DNA from: Glaciecola sp964418575
Lineage (GTDB): Bacteria > Pseudomonadota > Gammaproteobacteria > Enterobacterales > Alteromonadaceae
Reading direction: 5' to 3'
Assembly (NCBI GenBank): GCA_964418575.1
Contig: CAYQMI010000080.1
Location: 1-17,162, forward strand
Length of the DNA stretch: 17,162 nucleotides
The notes under the pieces: generated by a model
The model's database searches: none
Seen by the model: only the letters and a program-made list of their open reading frames with translations
Told to the model about the DNA's origin: nothing
Program-made: the position numbers and the translations under genes
In this document: positions 1 through 7,170 of the stretch, piece by piece
How positions within the stretch are numbered: the first letter of the stretch is position 1
Layout of the letters: every line of letters starts with the position of its first letter

Positions 1-1356
1 AAAACAACAATAAAGACACTTGTCGCAACAGCTTCCATTGCTTTGGTAGCAAGTTTCGCAAATGCTCAAGCGCCACAAACGCTTGACCAATTATTAGAGC
101 AAGTTAAAAAAGACCGTGTTTCTGAACAGCGTCTAAATGAAGCGCGTGAGCGTGAATTCTTGGACGAACGTGCTGACAAACAGGCCTTATTGCGCAGAGC
201 TGAAGCAGCATTAAAAGCTGAAGAAGACCGAGGCGATCGCCTTACCGCTCAGTTTGCAACAAACGAACAAACCTTAATAGACAAAGAAGCTGAGTTAGAC
301 CAAGCATCTGGTACCTTAGGTGAGATGTTTGGTGTAGTTCGTCAAGCTTCTGCTGACGCATATGGTGTTATCTCAACATCAATTGTGAGCGCTGAATACC
401 CAGGTCGTGATGAGTTTTTAGCTGAAATGGCTCAAGATTCTAAAGGCTTACCTAATATCACTGAGCTTGAAGAGCTTTGGTTAGCACTTCAAACCGAGAT
501 GACTGAATCGGGTAAAGTATCACGCTTTAATACTGAAGTAGTTAGTCTAGACGGTGGTTCAAGCACACAAGAAGTTGTGCGTATTGGTACTTTCAACCTT
601 GTTGGTGAAGATGGTTATCTAACCTTTAACGACGAAGATGGCAAAGTACAGCCTCTAGGTCGTCAGCCAGAAGGTTTCCAAGTAGCAACTGCACTTGACT
701 TACTAGATGCGCAAAGCGGTTTTACTGCAACTTTTGTTGACCCTTCACGTGGCGCGATTCTTGAGTTGTTCAAGCAAAAAGCAACTATGATGGAGCGTTA
801 TCATGCAGGTGGTATCGTAGGTTACATCATCACCTTTATGCTAGCGATTGGTCTATTAATCGGTTTGTATAAGATTGTTGCTCTTACAGCAGTTGCTGGA
901 AAAATGAAGTCACAGCTTAACAACATCGATAACCCGTCTAACTCAAACCCACTAGGTCGTATTTTGACGGTATATCAAGCCAACAAAACTGCTGACTCAG
1001 AGAGTTTAGAACTTAAGCTTGATGAAGCGATTTTGAAAGAGCTACCTCGCGTTGAAGCTGGTATCAATATTATTAAGATCTTCGCTGCTATCGCACCGTT
1101 ACTTGGTCTACTTGGTACAGTATTGGGTATGATTGCAACCTTCCAACAAATCACTCTATTCGGTACCGGTGACCCGCGTATCATGGCAGGTTCGATTTCA
1201 ATGGCATTGGTAACAACTGCTCAAGGTATCATTGCAGCATTACCTCTAATTTTAATGCACAGCGTTGTTGCTGGCCGTGCGAAGTCAATCGTACATATTC
1301 TTGACGAGCAGACAGCCGGCATCATTGCACAGCACGCAGAATCGGAGAAAGCGTAA
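1..1356 (+). CDS. ttpC: TonB2-system protein TtpC (MotA/TolQ/ExbB family with long periplasmic extension), 5' partial
   Basis: The reading frame is open from base 1, so the true start lies just outside the window. The first codons already read as a signal-peptide core ending in a typical Ala-X-Ala site (ASFANA then QAP, about residue 22 counted from base 1). A charged, Glu/Lys/Arg-rich coiled-coil-like stretch follows (about residues 30-105), then a periplasmic region. One membrane helix sits at about 269-294, and the MotA_ExbB channel domain has two more helices (about 353-375 and 397-420). The channel domain carries the family pattern P-L-L-G-L-L-G-T-V-x-G-M. In vibrios TtpC is an extra ExbB-like subunit needed by the TonB2 system. 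Here the stop is 1 base before exbB, followed by exbD, tonB and a TPR gene, exactly that cluster. A DUF3450 gene is expected upstream but is not visible. Family and context are strong; the name TtpC is by architecture. Confidence 0.88.
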   Translation, partial: KTTIKTLVATASIALVASFANAQAPQTLDQLLEQVKKDRVSEQRLNEAREREFLDERADKQALLRRAEAALKAEEDRGDRLTAQFATNEQTLIDKEAELDQASGTLGEMFGVVRQASADAYGVISTSIVSAEYPGRDEFLAEMAQDSKGLPNITELEELWLALQTEMTESGKVSRFNTEVVSLDGGSSTQEVVRIGTFNLVGEDGYLTFNDEDGKVQPLGRQPEGFQVATALDLLDAQSGFTATFVDPSRGAILELFKQKATMMERYHAGGIVGYIITFMLAIGLLIGLYKIVALTAVAGKMKSQLNNIDNPSNSNPLGRILTVYQANKTADSESLELKLDEAILKELPRVEAGINIIKIFAAIAPLLGLLGTVLGMIATFQQITLFGTGDPRIMAGSISMALVTTAQGIIAALPLILMHSVVAGRAKSIVHILDEQTAGIIAQHAESEKA

Positions 1357-1357
1357 T

Positions 1358-1882
1358 ATGTTGTTCCTGATTGGATTATGGGAATCTGTCAGGGAATTCA
1401 TCGCAACTGGCGGTAACGTGTTGTACTTTGTTGCCGCCGCGCTCTTTCTAATGTGGACTTTAATGATAGAGCGTTATTGGTACTTAACTTCCGTGTTTCC
1501 AAAAATCAGAAATAAAATTATTTCTGATTGGGAGGCACGAGAAGACACTACCTCTTGGTATGCGCATCGAATTCGTGACGCATGGATTTCGCAAGCATCG
1601 GATGGTTTACAGGCTCGCTTGTTAATTATTCGAACTTTAGTAGCAATGTGTCCTCTAATAGGACTACTAGGAACGGTTACCGGCATGATCGGCGTGTTTG
1701 AAACAATGCAAACACAAGGTACAGGTAACCCACGAGTGATGGCAGCAGGTATTTCAATGGCCACCATTCCTACTATGGCTGGCATGGTTGCAGCGCTTTC
1801 AGGTTTATTTTTTAGCTCACGCATAGAAGCAAAAGCGAAGATGCTAAAAGAAAAGCTTGTTGATAGCTTGCCACATCATTAA
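1358..1882 (+). CDS. exbB: Biopolymer transport protein ExbB (TonB2-associated)
   Basis: This 174-residue inner-membrane proton-channel subunit energises TonB together with ExbD. Membrane helices lie at about 17-35, 87-113 and 137-157. The second helix has the MotA/TolQ/ExbB signature C-P-L-I-G-L-L-G-T-V-T-G-M, followed by the G-T-G-N-P-R-V-M-A-A-G-I-S-M-A loop. The length is that of the short TonB2-type ExbB proteins, without the periplasmic extension of the preceding TtpC. The ATG at 1358 is chosen because a GGAG lies about 10 bases upstream and it starts 1 base after the ttpC stop. An in-frame start further upstream, at 1265, would overlap ttpC by 92 bases and add a polar N-terminus unlike the family. 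It is translationally coupled in the ttpC-exbB-exbD-tonB-TPR operon. Confidence 0.93.
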   Translation: MLFLIGLWESVREFIATGGNVLYFVAAALFLMWTLMIERYWYLTSVFPKIRNKIISDWEAREDTTSWYAHRIRDAWISQASDGLQARLLIIRTLVAMCPLIGLLGTVTGMIGVFETMQTQGTGNPRVMAAGISMATIPTMAGMVAALSGLFFSSRIEAKAKMLKEKLVDSLPHH

Positions 1883-1893
1883 ACGAGGTTGTT

Positions 1894-2295
1894 ATGGGAC
1901 GTAAAGTAAGAGAGCCGGAAGAAGATGCGCAGATTGATATGACACCGATGCTCGACATCGTGTTTATCATGCTCATATTTTTTATCGTAACAACTGTGTT
2001 TGTAAAACAAGCTGGTATTGACGTTAATAAGCCAGAGGGTGTGACGGCAGTTCAATATAAAAATGCCAACATTTTTATTGCAATTACCGAAGATGGTGAC
2101 GTATGGATGGATCGCAGAGAAATCTCTGCAGATGCCGTGCGCGCTAACCTCGAGAAATTGTTGCTGGAGCAACCTACCGACGTGGTATTTATTCAAGCTG
2201 ATACAAAGTCTAAGCATGGGGTTGTTATTGATGTAATGGACCAAGTTAAGGCTGCTGGAATAGACCGTGTCTCTGTAGCAGTGAGAGGCGAATAA
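1894..2295 (+). CDS. exbD: Biopolymer transport protein ExbD (TonB2-associated)
   Basis: This 133-residue ExbD/TolR protein has a short charged cytoplasmic N-terminus, one membrane helix (about residues 22-38) and a periplasmic domain. The motif D-M-T-P-M-L-D-I-V-F-I-M-L-I-F-F at 15-30 contains Asp21. This residue aligns with the proton-conducting Asp25 of E. coli ExbD in its T-P-F-I-D-V context. ExbD sits inside the ExbB pentamer and passes the proton gradient to TonB. The ATG at 1894 follows the exbB stop by 11 bases and is preceded by GAGG. The tonB start comes 1 base after its stop. The assignment is secure; the TonB2-type subclass is taken from the neighbours. Confidence 0.95.
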   Translation: MGRKVREPEEDAQIDMTPMLDIVFIMLIFFIVTTVFVKQAGIDVNKPEGVTAVQYKNANIFIAITEDGDVWMDRREISADAVRANLEKLLLEQPTDVVFIQADTKSKHGVVIDVMDQVKAAGIDRVSVAVRGE

Positions 2296-2296
2296 T

Positions 2297-2911
2297 ATGG
2301 TTAGATTTTTATTGTCAATCTTGTTAGGTGCGGGTGTTGCATTTACATTGTTTGTCATTATGGCAAAGCTAGTAGAGAATACCGGTGAGCCAGGCGAGAA
2401 GCCACCACCCCCACCCATCATCGACATTGTGATGAATGAACCTGACGACGAGGCGAATACTCGTGTTCGCACGCCACCACCGCCTCCACCTCCACCACAA
2501 GAACCGCCTAAGGTTGAAATGGTTGAGCCTGATGCGGCAGAGGCAAATACTGACGGTTTTAGTTTAAATATTCCAAATGTTGATACCGGTGGTGTTGGTG
2601 TAAGTATCGGTGGTATTGGTGACATGATGCGCGACGGTGATGCAACGCCAATTGTACGTATCGACCCGAAATATCCACCAGATGCAGCCCGTGACGGCAA
2701 AGAAGGGTGGGTGTTATTGTCATTTACCATTGATACATTAGGTGGTGTAACTGATGTAGAAGTGCTGGATGCGGACCCTAAACGTGTATTTGACCGTGAA
2801 GCGAAGCGAGCATTGCGTAAGTGGAAATACCGTCCGAAAGTTGTTGACGGCGTTGCACAGATGCAGCCTGGTTTGCAGGTGAGGCTAGACTTTACTTTGG
2901 CAGGAAATTAA
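2297..2911 (+). CDS. tonB: TonB2-type energy transducer TonB
   Basis: This 204-residue protein spans the periplasm and delivers ExbB/ExbD energy to outer-membrane receptors. It has an N-terminal membrane anchor at about residues 4-23, then a proline-rich linker with two proline runs (36-40 and an eight-proline run at 60-67). The C-terminal TonB domain (about 115-204) begins D-P-K-Y-P-P-D-A-A-R and includes the typical G-W-V-L-L-S-F-T-I-D strand and a conserved R-K-W-K-Y-R-P segment. It is shorter than E. coli TonB (239 residues), and its anchor contains no histidine, unlike the Ser-His pair of the E. coli TonB anchor. Both traits fit the TonB2 class. It starts 1 base after exbD. A client could be the receptor gene at 7171-9069. 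Confidence 0.93.
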   Translation: MVRFLLSILLGAGVAFTLFVIMAKLVENTGEPGEKPPPPPIIDIVMNEPDDEANTRVRTPPPPPPPPQEPPKVEMVEPDAAEANTDGFSLNIPNVDTGGVGVSIGGIGDMMRDGDATPIVRIDPKYPPDAARDGKEGWVLLSFTIDTLGGVTDVEVLDADPKRVFDREAKRALRKWKYRPKVVDGVAQMQPGLQVRLDFTLAGN

Positions 2912-2913
2912 TT

Positions 2914-4188
2914 ATGAGAATGTTTAATAATCAATTTAATAAATCTGTCGCTATTTGTTCTTTGTTAGCTGTTGGCAGTGCATCAAGCACTGTCTTTGCT
3001 CAGCAAGAAGCGCCAATACTTTGTCCTGGCTACTCTCAACCAAAAACTCAGTTATTGGGTGAGCGTACCGGTAAGAAGTTACAAACAGCGTTTGAAGCAT
3101 ACAACGAAGAACGTATGGCCGATGCAGTCGAATTACTGCGTGACATTGAACCAAAAGAAGAGTTCGACAAAGCTTCTGTAGAGCGTTTCTTGGGTCAAAT
3201 CTTAGTGTCGATGGACGGCGATAATGCAGCAGAGTCTCTGGTTTTATTAGAGACAGCTGCGAATCGTAACGTTTTGAATGACCGAGACCAAGCCGATTTA
3301 ATGCGTTTGAATGGTGATTTGTCGCTGCAGGAAGAGAAGTATGCCAATGCGGTTAAGTGGTATAACAAGTGGATGGAGTTTACCTGTAAGGAAGACGCAT
3401 CTACCTACACTAAAATTGCGAAGGGTTACACTGAATTAAAAGAGTTTGATAAAGTCGTTGTAGCGGCTGACAAAGCTATCGCACTTGCAGATAAGCCTGA
3501 CAAAAACCCATATGCTTTAAAAGTCAATGCATTCCACGAGACGAAAAACTATCCGAAGGCTGTTGAAACGGTTGAGACGCTAGTTGAGTTGTTCCCCGAA
3601 GAGAAGAACTGGTGGACACAGCTTGGTTTCTTTTACATGCTAGTTGAGAACTACGATAAAGCATTATCAACGTTTGCACTCGCATATAAGCAAGGTTTCT
3701 TGACTAAGAAGAGCGAGTACAAGGCACTTGTTCAGCTCTATGCATCGAACGATATCCCCTACAAATCAGCTGTATTGCATGAGAAATACATGAAAGCTGG
3801 TCAAATAGAGGACGATGCAAGTTCAATAGCAAATCTTGCCAATACTTTGCACCAAGCAAAAGCACATAAAGAAGCTGCAAAATTTTATGGGCAAGCTGGC
3901 AAAATGAGCAACGATCCTGAATATTTCAGAAAGCAGGGAGCACTTTTGCTCACTGCCGAAGACTATAAAGGCGCAATCAGTGCATTGAACGCTGCTTTAG
4001 ATGGCAACATTGAAGAAGAGGCTAAAGTACACTTTTCATTAATGGAAGCGAACTTCTATGCTGGCAACTTCCGCAAAGCTTATGAGCATGCAGAGTTAGC
4101 AAAAAGAGATTCATCGATGCGCAGAAATGCAACCGCTTGGATCCCCTATATTGAAGAAAAAGCTAAGAACAGAGGGATTCGTTTGTAA
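2914..4188 (+). CDS. Secreted TPR-repeat protein of the TonB2 cluster
   Basis: This 424-residue protein has a signal peptide (residues 1 to about 30: basic start, hydrophobic core, then S-S-T-V-F-A before Q-Q-E). The rest is helical and reads as tandem tetratricopeptide repeats, for example A-N-A-V-K-W-Y-N-K-W, Y-D-K-A-L-S-T-F-A-L-A and Y-K-G-A-I-S-A-L-N-A-A-L units spaced roughly 34-40 residues apart. It starts 2 bases after the tonB stop and is the last gene before a strong terminator. Similar TPR genes close TonB2-ExbB-ExbD clusters in other Alteromonadales and vibrios, where they are annotated as putative TonB-system components. Its molecular role is not clear from sequence. A periplasmic scaffold for the transducer is an inference only. 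Confidence 0.85.
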   Translation: MRMFNNQFNKSVAICSLLAVGSASSTVFAQQEAPILCPGYSQPKTQLLGERTGKKLQTAFEAYNEERMADAVELLRDIEPKEEFDKASVERFLGQILVSMDGDNAAESLVLLETAANRNVLNDRDQADLMRLNGDLSLQEEKYANAVKWYNKWMEFTCKEDASTYTKIAKGYTELKEFDKVVVAADKAIALADKPDKNPYALKVNAFHETKNYPKAVETVETLVELFPEEKNWWTQLGFFYMLVENYDKALSTFALAYKQGFLTKKSEYKALVQLYASNDIPYKSAVLHEKYMKAGQIEDDASSIANLANTLHQAKAHKEAAKFYGQAGKMSNDPEYFRKQGALLLTAEDYKGAISALNAALDGNIEEEAKVHFSLMEANFYAGNFRKAYEHAELAKRDSSMRRNATAWIPYIEEKAKNRGIRL

Positions 4189-4207
4189 TCCACTTGTTTA
4201 TCGATTG

Positions 4208-4235
4208 AAAAAGCCCGCTTTATGCGGGTTTTTTA
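4208..4235. terminator. Bidirectional rho-independent terminator between the TonB2 operon and tmcA
   Basis: CCCGC at 4214-4218 pairs with GCGGG at 4224-4228 around a 5-base loop, extended by a G-U and A-T pairs. On the plus strand it runs into six T's. On the minus strand the A-rich flank becomes a T run after the stem, so it can end both convergent transcripts (TPR gene and tmcA). Confidence 0.9.
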
Positions 4236-4269
4236 TTGCCTTAAAAAATTTTTCAACTAATCGACGTCA

Positions 4270-6453
4270 CTAGTAGTCAACTATGAGGGGGTTAAGTCGC
4301 TCCTTTATTTCTATGGCTAAGCGCTCTTTTTCATGTTTGTGTAAATGCTTAGTATGAAGCTGCTCTAACAGACTTAGCAATTTCTCGTCATCAAACTTTC
4401 CAGATATAAAAAGCAGTAGAGACTTAACCATCGTGTATGAAAGTTTGTCACATAGAAATAAATTAAGTTTTCTAGTGATGTAAGCCATTGTTTCAGTGTC
4501 GATTTTACTTTCTGTTTGTAGGTTTTGAATGACTAAAGGAATAAGCATATACAAAGCTTTTTGATAGTGTTTTAAGTAATTTAGATCCAGTTGCAAACTC
4601 ACCTCAAACAAGTGTTTAAAAGTGAGATGAAGCTGGCTGTTTGTTTTCACGTAGTACCCTGTTAGCGCTCCGCTACTGCTATCTTTTCGTTGCCCCATTT
4701 TTACAAGTGTAAAGTCGTTTTTGGACCAAAAACCATGTAGGGCATCGGTAACACCAAAGGCTGCGCTTAAACTCGCTTCAGATTGTTCAGCGCTTTGCTT
4801 TGAAAGTTCGCTCAGCATGGCGCTACCTATACCTTGCTTTTGCATATTCGCTTGCACAGCGATGCGGTGAATTCGATACACCATCTGGGAAGTAATGCGT
4901 TCTTCTGCTAAGTGAAGTGCAAGCGCCTGAATAGTCATATGGCCCTGCAAGCGCCGTTGACCAAAAGCAATGTCTTTTATCAGCTGTGCATCAGAAAATG
5001 TATTTGCGCCGCCTTCCTCAATAGTGCAAATAATTCCTACTATACTGCTCGCAATCGTCTTACCTTCGTTTTGATTTGCATACACCCAAAGCTGATTGTC
5101 TTGGGCATCTAACATCCTCATGTGGTCGATTGGCGTTGATTGATAGTGAGCATTTTGCAGTAAGGCGAAGCAAGTTCTATATAAGTCAGGGTCGTTGACT
5201 AGCGCTTGTTTATCAATCTTGTGTAGCCCTAGCTTTGTATCTTCTCGTTTAGCTAAGTCTCCCATAAGAGGCTGGGGCAAAAACAAGTTATCCATTAACT
5301 GTTCAAGTGGATCGTTTGCACGCCATCTAAATGCTTGCTCAAGTTGATGATGGACTATCTCTCCTTCATAGCTTGGTAACCATCTGTATAACAGACCTTT
5401 ACCGCTGCCTTCATAGCCTTGCATGGTGCTACACATGAGTGCATGAGCTGCTTGTTGGCATAGCTTAGTGAGCATCCATGGCGCAATCGACGCCGCTTCA
5501 TCAATAAATAACACATCGTTAGCACCAACTTTATCAATTTGGTCTGGTGCAATGCTTATTATCTTTTTAGACTCCCGGGTAGATTCACACATATAGCTTT
5601 TTATTAAATCATTCTGCAGTGGAGTGGGCGTGCATAAAATGAGTTTGCTGTAGCCAATTTCATCGTGAATTTTGAGTGACAACTCTATTGCTTTTGCCAA
5701 TAAGGTCGTCTTGCCGCGTCCTCTGGAGCCTGTAACAAGGTGACAGCTTTTTGTCTTTCGCTGCCAGCTATGTAATACATGCTCTAATACTGCCGTTTGG
5801 CCATTACTGAGCTTTAAGGTAGCGGAATGTGTGTTTAGTCCTTGTGTACTCTCAGTGCGCGCGCTAGCGCTTTCTAAAACGGGTAAACACTGCTTTTCGT
5901 TTGTCCACCAAGCTACTTGCTTGTCTTCGTTAAATATCGACAACAATAACTCTGAAAAGTAACTGACTTTGTGAGTGTCCCCATAGCTAAACTTTATTTG
6001 CGTTTGCGATGCGAAGTACTCAGGCCAGTTTGAATGCGCAGGTGTTAATAAAACCAGTAAGCCAGACGCTTTCACCAAGCCAGCGCTGTTGTACAACTGG
6101 TTTGGATGCCAACCTGCCATGCAATCGAGTACTACAACATCGTATTCAAAACCCTGTTGGTGCCCAAGGCTGCGCGCGGCTATTGCATTTTCGAAGGGCG
6201 ACTCAATGTCGTTTAAATAACGAGTTACTAGCAGGCAGTTTGCGTAGATACTATCAATCGTTTGCAAGGCATTATAAAGCCTCGACTGGTCAATAATATT
6301 GGAGGCTTGAGCGCCGTGGGCGCTTGGATGCAAGGAAGAGGGAGCCGAGCCCTTAATAACCCCCTCAAGGATTAATACCTGGCGAGAATCTGATACATCT
6401 TTGCGATGTTTCAACCAATCTTCGAGCACATTGACAGATAAGGCTTTTTTCAT
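4270..6453 (-). CDS. tmcA: tRNA(Met) cytidine acetyltransferase TmcA
   Basis: TmcA makes N4-acetylcytidine at wobble position 34 of elongator tRNA-Met, using acetyl-CoA and ATP, which keeps AUA from being read as Met. The 727-residue protein shows the family order. A DUF1726-like N-terminal domain comes first (to about residue 190). The RecD-like helicase ATPase follows, with Walker A G-S-R-G-R-G-K-T at 242-249 and Walker B F-I-D-E-A-A at 316-321, plus the characteristic M-Q-G-Y-E-G-S-G-K-G. Next is a GNAT domain with R-I-A-V-Q-A-N-M-Q-K-Q-G-I-G near 530-547, and last a helical C-terminal tail. E. coli TmcA is 671 residues, so this one is somewhat longer, mainly in linkers and N-terminus. The ATG at 6451-6453 has only a weak Shine-Dalgarno. 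It is a single-gene unit, divergent from the thioesterase and convergent with the TonB2 operon. Confidence 0.95.
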   Translation of the reverse strand: MKKALSVNVLEDWLKHRKDVSDSRQVLILEGVIKGSAPSSLHPSAHGAQASNIIDQSRLYNALQTIDSIYANCLLVTRYLNDIESPFENAIAARSLGHQQGFEYDVVVLDCMAGWHPNQLYNSAGLVKASGLLVLLTPAHSNWPEYFASQTQIKFSYGDTHKVSYFSELLLSIFNEDKQVAWWTNEKQCLPVLESASARTESTQGLNTHSATLKLSNGQTAVLEHVLHSWQRKTKSCHLVTGSRGRGKTTLLAKAIELSLKIHDEIGYSKLILCTPTPLQNDLIKSYMCESTRESKKIISIAPDQIDKVGANDVLFIDEAASIAPWMLTKLCQQAAHALMCSTMQGYEGSGKGLLYRWLPSYEGEIVHHQLEQAFRWRANDPLEQLMDNLFLPQPLMGDLAKREDTKLGLHKIDKQALVNDPDLYRTCFALLQNAHYQSTPIDHMRMLDAQDNQLWVYANQNEGKTIASSIVGIICTIEEGGANTFSDAQLIKDIAFGQRRLQGHMTIQALALHLAEERITSQMVYRIHRIAVQANMQKQGIGSAMLSELSKQSAEQSEASLSAAFGVTDALHGFWSKNDFTLVKMGQRKDSSSGALTGYYVKTNSQLHLTFKHLFEVSLQLDLNYLKHYQKALYMLIPLVIQNLQTESKIDTETMAYITRKLNLFLCDKLSYTMVKSLLLFISGKFDDEKLLSLLEQLHTKHLHKHEKERLAIEIKERLNPLIVDY

Positions 6454-6526
6454 TTTTGATATACGGTATGATCCTGCACATATTCACTCTATTCTACTAT
6501 GTTAGCCCCTTCTATGGAGAACAAAT

Positions 6527-6937
6527 ATGCGATTTTTATCGAGGCGTTTAGTGATGCCGCAAGATTTAAACTATGCCAATGCCTTGTTTGGTGGTCGTGC
6601 GCTTGAATGGATTGATGAAGAGGCGGCTATATATGCAATTTGTCAGTTAGAAACCAATAAACTGGTGACCAAACATATTGGTGAAATAAGCTTTGAATCG
6701 CCCGCTGTTCAGGGGGATATTGTAGAGTTTGGTCTTGAAACTCGCGCAGTCGGGCGCACGTCCATTACGGTCAGTTGCTTGGTACGAAACAAAGCTACCA
6801 AAAAAACCATCTGTTTTGCTGATGATATTGTTTTTGTTGCTGTGGACCCAGACACAAAGCAACCGGTTCCTCACGGAAAAACCATCGAAGGGCTTGAGCT
6901 GCAAACCAAGGAAGAAATTCGCCAGCTCAATATTTAA
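6527..6937 (+). CDS. Hotdog-fold acyl-CoA thioesterase
   Basis: This 136-residue cytoplasmic protein of the YciA/BFIT-like acyl-CoA hydrolase family cleaves acyl-CoA to free acid and CoA. The motif N-Y-A-N-A-L-F-G-G-R-A-L-E-W-I-D-E at residues 15-31 matches the family's N-x-x-G-x-x-F-G-G-x-x-x-x-x-x-D helix. Asp30 falls at the usual catalytic-acid position, although the usual small G-D/G-T before I/L-F is Asn-Ala here. The central F-E-S-P-A-V-Q-G-D strand and the R-T-S-I-T-V-S-C-L-V-R-N strand are typical of the hotdog sheet. The ATG at 6527 has GGAG about 8 bases upstream. The chain length of the substrate cannot be read from sequence. It is divergent from tmcA across 73 bases and followed by the thiamine operon promoter. 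Confidence 0.85.
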   Translation: MRFLSRRLVMPQDLNYANALFGGRALEWIDEEAAIYAICQLETNKLVTKHIGEISFESPAVQGDIVEFGLETRAVGRTSITVSCLVRNKATKKTICFADDIVFVAVDPDTKQPVPHGKTIEGLELQTKEEIRQLNI

Positions 6938-6954
6938 TAAATCAAAGCTGTTGA

Positions 6955-6982
6955 TTGACAATATACACGCGACTGTTAACAT
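6955..6982 (+). promoter_or_regulatory. Probable sigma-70 promoter of the thiamine salvage operon
   Basis: A perfect -35 hexamer TTGACA lies at 6955-6960, with a 16-base spacer and TAACAT (four of six matches) at 6977-6982. Transcription would start near 6988-6991, about 33 bases before the TPP aptamer. The -35 lies 18 bases after the thioesterase stop. Confidence 0.6.
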
Positions 6983-6990
6983 ATGCCGCG

Positions 6991-7014
6991 TTCAAGCCTA
7001 GAGGCTTGAATTTT
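6991..7014 (+). terminator. Strong hairpin with short T-run ahead of the riboswitch
   Basis: TTCAAGCC at 6991-6998 and GGCTTGAA at 7003-7010 form a perfect 8-bp stem with a 4-base loop, followed by TTTT. It can serve as the intrinsic terminator of the thioesterase gene. If the promoter at 6955-6982 is right, the same hairpin would also be the first structure of the thiamine operon transcript, where it might protect the 5' end. Confidence 0.6.
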
Positions 7015-7022
7015 ATAAAGTT

Positions 7023-7109
7023 ACCAAGGGGTGCAGGCCTAAAAGGCTGCTGAGATTCATATGAAAACCCTTATTTACCTGATCCGGTTAGTACCGGCGT
7101 AGGAATGGT
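7023..7109 (+). promoter_or_regulatory. TPP riboswitch (THI element)
   Basis: The aptamer's conserved blocks are all present in order: GGGGTGC at 7028-7034, the P3 helix around 7035-7049, CTGAGA at 7050-7055, ACCC at 7067-7070, ACCTGATCC at 7077-7085, and the P4/P5 arm GGTTAGTACCGG followed by CGTAGG to 7103. The closing P1 helix pairs ACCA (7023-7026) with TGGT (7106-7109). Thiamine pyrophosphate binding is the known function of this class. It lies 62 bases upstream of the receptor start at 7171, so it controls the receptor and the genes behind it. An ATG at 7105 lies inside P1 and is not a credible start. Confidence 0.96.
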
Positions 7110-7142
7110 TGACATATTTCACCTAATACCTGCCGCAATGCC

Positions 7143-7167
7143 GGATCTTTTCATACAGAAGAGATCC
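7143..7167 (+). promoter_or_regulatory. Shine-Dalgarno sequestering hairpin (riboswitch expression platform)
   Basis: GGATCTTTTC at 7143-7152 pairs with GAAGAGATCC at 7158-7167: ten pairs including one G-U, with a 5-base loop. The 3' strand holds the only plausible Shine-Dalgarno (GAAGAG, 7158-7163) for the ATG at 7171. No T-run follows, so this is a translational switch and not a terminator. The left arm overlaps CCGGATC (7141-7147), which is complementary to GATCCGG (7081-7087) in the aptamer, giving a competing fold. Confidence 0.8.
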
Positions 7168-7170
7168 AAT

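Noticed and set aside
1265..1357. Earlier in-frame start for exbB
   Set aside because: It would overlap ttpC by 92 bases and add a polar extension not seen in ExbB. The ATG at 1358 has a good ribosome site.
1879..2730. Long minus-strand frame with a glycine run opposite exbD and tonB
   Set aside because: It is the antisense of the proline-rich TonB linker and has no recognisable domain or ribosome site.
6454..6526. Clear promoters for tmcA and the thioesterase
   Set aside because: The 73-base divergent region has only weak hexamers (for example TACTAT at 6495-6500), so no site is called.
7143..7167. Intrinsic terminator of the riboswitch
   Set aside because: The stem is strong but is followed by AATATGAAAC with no T-run, and it covers the Shine-Dalgarno, so a translational sequesterer fits better.
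7105..7170. Longer start for the TonB-dependent receptor (ATG at 7105 or 7138)
   Set aside because: These codons lie inside the riboswitch P1 helix and the expression platform. The ATG at 7171 gives a proper signal peptide and has the sequestered Shine-Dalgarno.
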